Shown: positions 6,357-7,637 of the stretch, piece after piece | Numbering within the stretch: the first letter of the stretch is position 1 | Layout: each line of letters opens with the position of its first letter | Assembly (NCBI GenBank): GCA_013361595.1 | Contig: JABFXT010000122.1 | Span: 1-7,637, forward strand | DNA: 7,637 nt | DNA from: Nocardia sp. | Lineage (GTDB): Bacteria; Actinomycetota; Actinomycetes; Mycobacteriales; Mycobacteriaceae | Direction: 5' to 3' | Program-made: the position numbers and the translations under genes | The notes under the pieces: generated by a model | Told to the model about the DNA's origin: nothing | The model's input: the letters and a program-made list of their open reading frames with translations, nothing else | Databases searched by the model: none

Positions 6357-6541
6357 AACAACCGGCCGGAAGAGTTTTTGCCCAGAAATGAGTAATAGTA
6401 TAACGGCGGGATCGTGCCGAGAGCGTGACCGACCACGACGAGCGGGCAGGCCGGCTCCGAAAACGGAGCGTGGCCCCTGCCGGAGGGCGAGCGGGTCGGC
6501 TGTTCGACAGAAATATTTATCACTGGATCCTCGAAAGCCAC
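6353..6541 (-). CDS. Possible short ORF ending inside the methyltransferase start (62 aa, unrecognised)
   Basis: A GTG-initiated 62-codon frame whose TGA stop shares TTGA with the TTG start of the methyltransferase, an arrangement typical of translational coupling. The middle reads CPLVVVGHALGTIPP, like the strand and nucleophile elbow (GHSxG) of alpha/beta-hydrolases or thioesterases but with Ala instead of the serine; the rest matches nothing I know. No ribosome binding site precedes the GTG, and the third-position GC content is lower than in the confirmed genes. It also contains the TATACT promoter candidate of the methyltransferase. It may be a decayed gene end, a coupling ORF or chance. 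Confidence 0.22.
   Translation of the reverse strand: MAFEDPVINISVEQPTRSPSGRGHAPFSEPACPLVVVGHALGTIPPLYYYSFLGKNSSGRLF
6397..6402 (-). promoter_or_regulatory. -10 promoter element candidate for the methyltransferase
   Basis: On the minus strand TATACT matches a sigma-A-type -10 box in five of six positions. It stands in a locally AT-rich patch 40 bases upstream of the TTG start, giving a predicted leader of roughly 30 to 40 bases. No good -35 box lies 16 to 19 bases further upstream, so the call rests on the -10 box and position. Confidence 0.4.
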
Positions 6542-6642
6542 ACGGAAGTACCGTAATTCGTGACGGCGTCAACGATGCGGTCGGTTCATATGCGGTGTGG
6601 GCTGTCCGGCCGCGAACGGGCATCGGTGCGGGCGGACAATTG

Positions 6643-6682
6643 CCGCCGGTGCAGCCCCCCTGCAGTGGTGCTACACCGGCGG
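6643..6682. terminator. Hairpin downstream of the small WHxH gene
   Basis: CCGCCGGTG (6643-6651) and CACCGGCGG (6674-6682) are perfect 9-base inverted copies around a 22-base loop. The hairpin begins about 50 bases past the small gene's stop codon. It has no T-run and a rather large loop, so it is a candidate GC-hairpin terminator rather than a clear one. It would separate the small gene from the methyltransferase transcript. Confidence 0.4.
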
Positions 6683-6734
6683 GATCAATTCTTGCGGTGG
6701 CCCGCCGGAGTGAGCCGCCGTCCAGAAGCGTGGA

Positions 6735-7094
6735 TCACTTCTTGTCGAGATCGACCAACTTGCAGACACACAGCGTCACCGTATGGGCGAGAATGCCACC
6801 GAAATAGCTGGTACAGAACTCCGCGTAGCCGACCGGATCGCACTGGTGCGCATGCCACGCCGAGTCCACTTCCAGATCGTCGGGCAGGTAGTTGCCCTCC
6901 ATGCCACCGGCCCGGAAGCGCTCGAGTGACCGTTGGTAGCGGGCTACTCGATCGTCGATCTGCTCCTCGGTCAGCGCCGTGGAGCCCGGCCAGAACAAAT
7001 GGCCCCAGCGGAGGTTCTCCTTGAGATGCGTCGTGTCGAAATCCGCAGCAGGTACCTTTGTTTCCGCCGATACGGCCGCGATACTCGTCGTCAT
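6735..7094 (-). CDS. Small protein with WHxH...DPxxYxxFC...FG...H signature (GRDP-like), function unknown
   Basis: A 119-residue protein. After a variable first 20 residues comes a helical stretch LTEEQIDDRVARYQRSLERF (41-60), then the conserved block: EVDSAWHAHQCDPVGYAEFC (75-94), YFGG (97-100) and His104. This spacing of Asp77, Trp80-His81-x-His83, Asp86-Pro, Tyr90, Cys94, Phe-Gly and His resembles the core of 'glycine-rich domain-containing protein-like' sequences, where DxxWHxH and a later FG...H are invariant; that family has no established biochemical role. The clustered histidines and cysteines (Cys85, Cys94, plus Cys109 and Cys111 in a CVC pair near the C-terminus) make metal binding plausible but unproven. 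The ATG start has AGGA 8 bases upstream. The upstream region carries a promoter candidate, a hairpin and the palindrome shared with the PLP enzyme/ligase region, so the gene is probably regulated and transcribed by itself. Confidence 0.75.
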   Translation of the reverse strand: MTTSIAAVSAETKVPAADFDTTHLKENLRWGHLFWPGSTALTEEQIDDRVARYQRSLERFRAGGMEGNYLPDDLEVDSAWHAHQCDPVGYAEFCTSYFGGILAHTVTLCVCKLVDLDKK

Positions 7095-7127
7095 AGCCGG
7101 AATCCTCGATTCGCTCAGAACTCACCA

Positions 7128-7139
7128 TGTCGGCCGACA
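7128..7139. promoter_or_regulatory. Perfect palindrome TGTCGGCCGACA, copy 2 (candidate operator)
   Basis: Identical to the palindrome at 2758-2769. It lies 33 bases upstream of the small WHxH gene's start and downstream of its predicted promoter, a position suited to repression or to a 5' leader element. Confidence 0.45.
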
Positions 7140-7142
7140 AGT

Positions 7143-7159
7143 CTCCAGAACTGCTGGAG
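7143..7159. repeat. Inverted repeat CTCCAG-AACTG-CTGGAG in the small gene's leader
   Basis: Perfect 6-base arms around a 5-base centre lie immediately at or after the predicted transcription start of the small WHxH gene and 3 bases from the TGTCGGCCGACA palindrome. It can fold as a small hairpin in the mRNA leader or act as an operator. Confidence 0.4.
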
Positions 7160-7166
7160 TAATCAG

Positions 7167-7195
7167 AGTTTGGTGTGTGCTGGACCACTAGTCAA
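7167..7195 (-). promoter_or_regulatory. Promoter candidate of the small WHxH gene
   Basis: On the minus strand a -35 box TTGACT (7190-7195, one mismatch to TTGACA) is followed after exactly 17 bases by CAAACT (7167-7172), a weak -10 box that keeps the important A and final T. The predicted start of transcription is near 7160, giving a leader of about 65 bases that contains both the hairpin and the palindrome. Confidence 0.4.
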
Positions 7196-7230
7196 GGGAC
7201 CGGTCCTCCCATTCGTGGGAGAGGTGGTGC

Positions 7231-7488
7231 ATGGACATGCTTGCGACTCAATCGATTTCGACTACCGGCTGGGGCTCGTGGCTCGTCGGCGCACAAGAGC
7301 ACGTCGATCACTCGGGTCGGTCGGTACACCGGTCGGTGCCGGATTCGGCCACGGGATCCTTCCGGGCAGGCATCGCTTCGATACCGCCGCGGACCCCGTG
7401 CCGTCGGTGCGTTCGCTTCGGCGGGTTTGCGCTTATCGTGCCGGTCGACCATCGATCGACCGTCCGGCTTCGGTGGGGGATCGCGTGA
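7231..7488 (+). CDS. Possible small protein, 85 aa, unrecognised
   Basis: The ATG is preceded by GGAGAGG at a 6-base spacing, one of the best ribosome binding sites in the window, and about three quarters of its codons end in G or C. The product opens MDMLATQSISTTGWGSWLVG, is otherwise rich in Ser, Arg, His and Val, and has a Cys pair (CRRC) near residue 58. I recognise no domain, signal peptide or membrane segment. It is divergent from the small WHxH gene across 136 bases and would share that regulatory region. It could be a true small gene, or an open frame by chance in GC-rich DNA. Confidence 0.4.
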   Translation: MDMLATQSISTTGWGSWLVGAQEHVDHSGRSVHRSVPDSATGSFRAGIASIPPRTPCRRCVRFGGFALIVPVDHRSTVRLRWGIA

Positions 7489-7570
7489 GGCGCGAAAATC
7501 CGGTTGCCGCCACCGCGACGGTCCACGCCCTCGGAACCTCGTCACTTTCGGCTCGCCGCGCTGTAGCAGT

Positions 7571-7597
7571 GTCCGAGACTCGGCCACCGACTCGGAC
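7571..7597. terminator. Hairpin downstream of the 85-aa ORF
   Basis: GTCCGAG (7571-7577) and CTCGGAC (7591-7597) are perfect 7-base inverted copies with a 13-base loop, about 80 bases after the ORF's stop. No T-run is present. It may be a terminator if the ORF is a gene; otherwise it is just an inverted repeat. Confidence 0.28.
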
Positions 7598-7637
7598 TCG
7601 ACGGTAGGGCACCGCGAGCCGGGCAGGGCGGTCACCG

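Larger units (their letters stand above)
6357..6734. other. Gap between methyltransferase and small WHxH gene
   Basis: This 378-base stretch holds the methyltransferase promoter candidate, the short coupling ORF and a terminator-like hairpin. The frame of the methyltransferase stays open through the whole gap up to the TGA stop of the small gene upstream, so both genes share one reading frame interrupted by that single stop. The translation of the gap shows no conserved motif and only mildly biased codons, so I read it as non-coding. Confidence 0.5.

Noticed and set aside
6357..6623. N-terminal extension of the methyltransferase to 6623
   Set aside because: The added 89 residues lack conserved features and contain the best promoter-like element; the family normally begins near the NWAADFF cap.

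Overview
The window is GC-rich throughout. Codons end mostly in G or C, GTG and TTG starts are common, and genes are short with wide gaps. This points to a high-GC actinobacterium, perhaps a Nocardia- or Streptomyces-like genome. That placement rests on composition and gene style only; there is no rRNA or other marker gene.

Layout, left to right. (1) 1-487, minus: the N-terminal part of an exported PIG-L/LmbE-type zinc deacetylase that runs off the left edge. (2) 488-1136: a gap with inverted repeats but no convincing gene. (3) 1137-2606, minus: a PLP-dependent, fold-type I enzyme related to the NifS-like domain of molybdenum cofactor sulfurase, without a MOSC domain. (4) 2607-2960: a divergent promoter region rich in palindromes. 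(5) 2961-4469, plus: an acyl-CoA synthetase / AMP-forming ligase. (6) 4470-4954: a long gap holding what looks like an antisense remnant of an alpha/beta-hydrolase and several short palindromes. (7) 4955-5425, plus: an SRPBCC (START/polyketide cyclase-like) protein, followed by a clear GC hairpin. (8) 5613-6356, minus: a class I SAM-dependent methyltransferase with a probable TTG start. (9) 6357-6734: a gap with a methyltransferase promoter candidate and a hairpin. (10) 6735-7094, minus: a 119-residue protein with a WHxH...DPxxYxxFC...FG...H signature, like the short bacterial proteins with similarity to GRDP-like domains. (11) 7231-7488, plus: a possible small gene with a very good ribosome binding site. 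(12) 7489-7637: no gene seen.

No mobile element, CRISPR array, tRNA or rRNA was recognised. The gene content (deacetylase, PLP sulfurtransferase-like enzyme, acyl-activating ligase, SRPBCC protein, methyltransferase, small putative metal-binding protein) resembles an accessory or specialised-metabolism locus more than core metabolism. No complete known pathway is visible.

The strongest unexplained signal is an identical perfect 12-base palindrome, TGTCGGCCGACA. It occurs once in the divergent PLP enzyme/ligase promoter region (2758-2769) and once just upstream of the small WHxH gene (7128-7139). It could be a common operator tying these genes, over 4 kb apart, into one regulon. A speculative reading is that the PLP enzyme supplies persulfide sulfur to an acyl group activated by the ligase, with the other genes as tailoring or binding partners.
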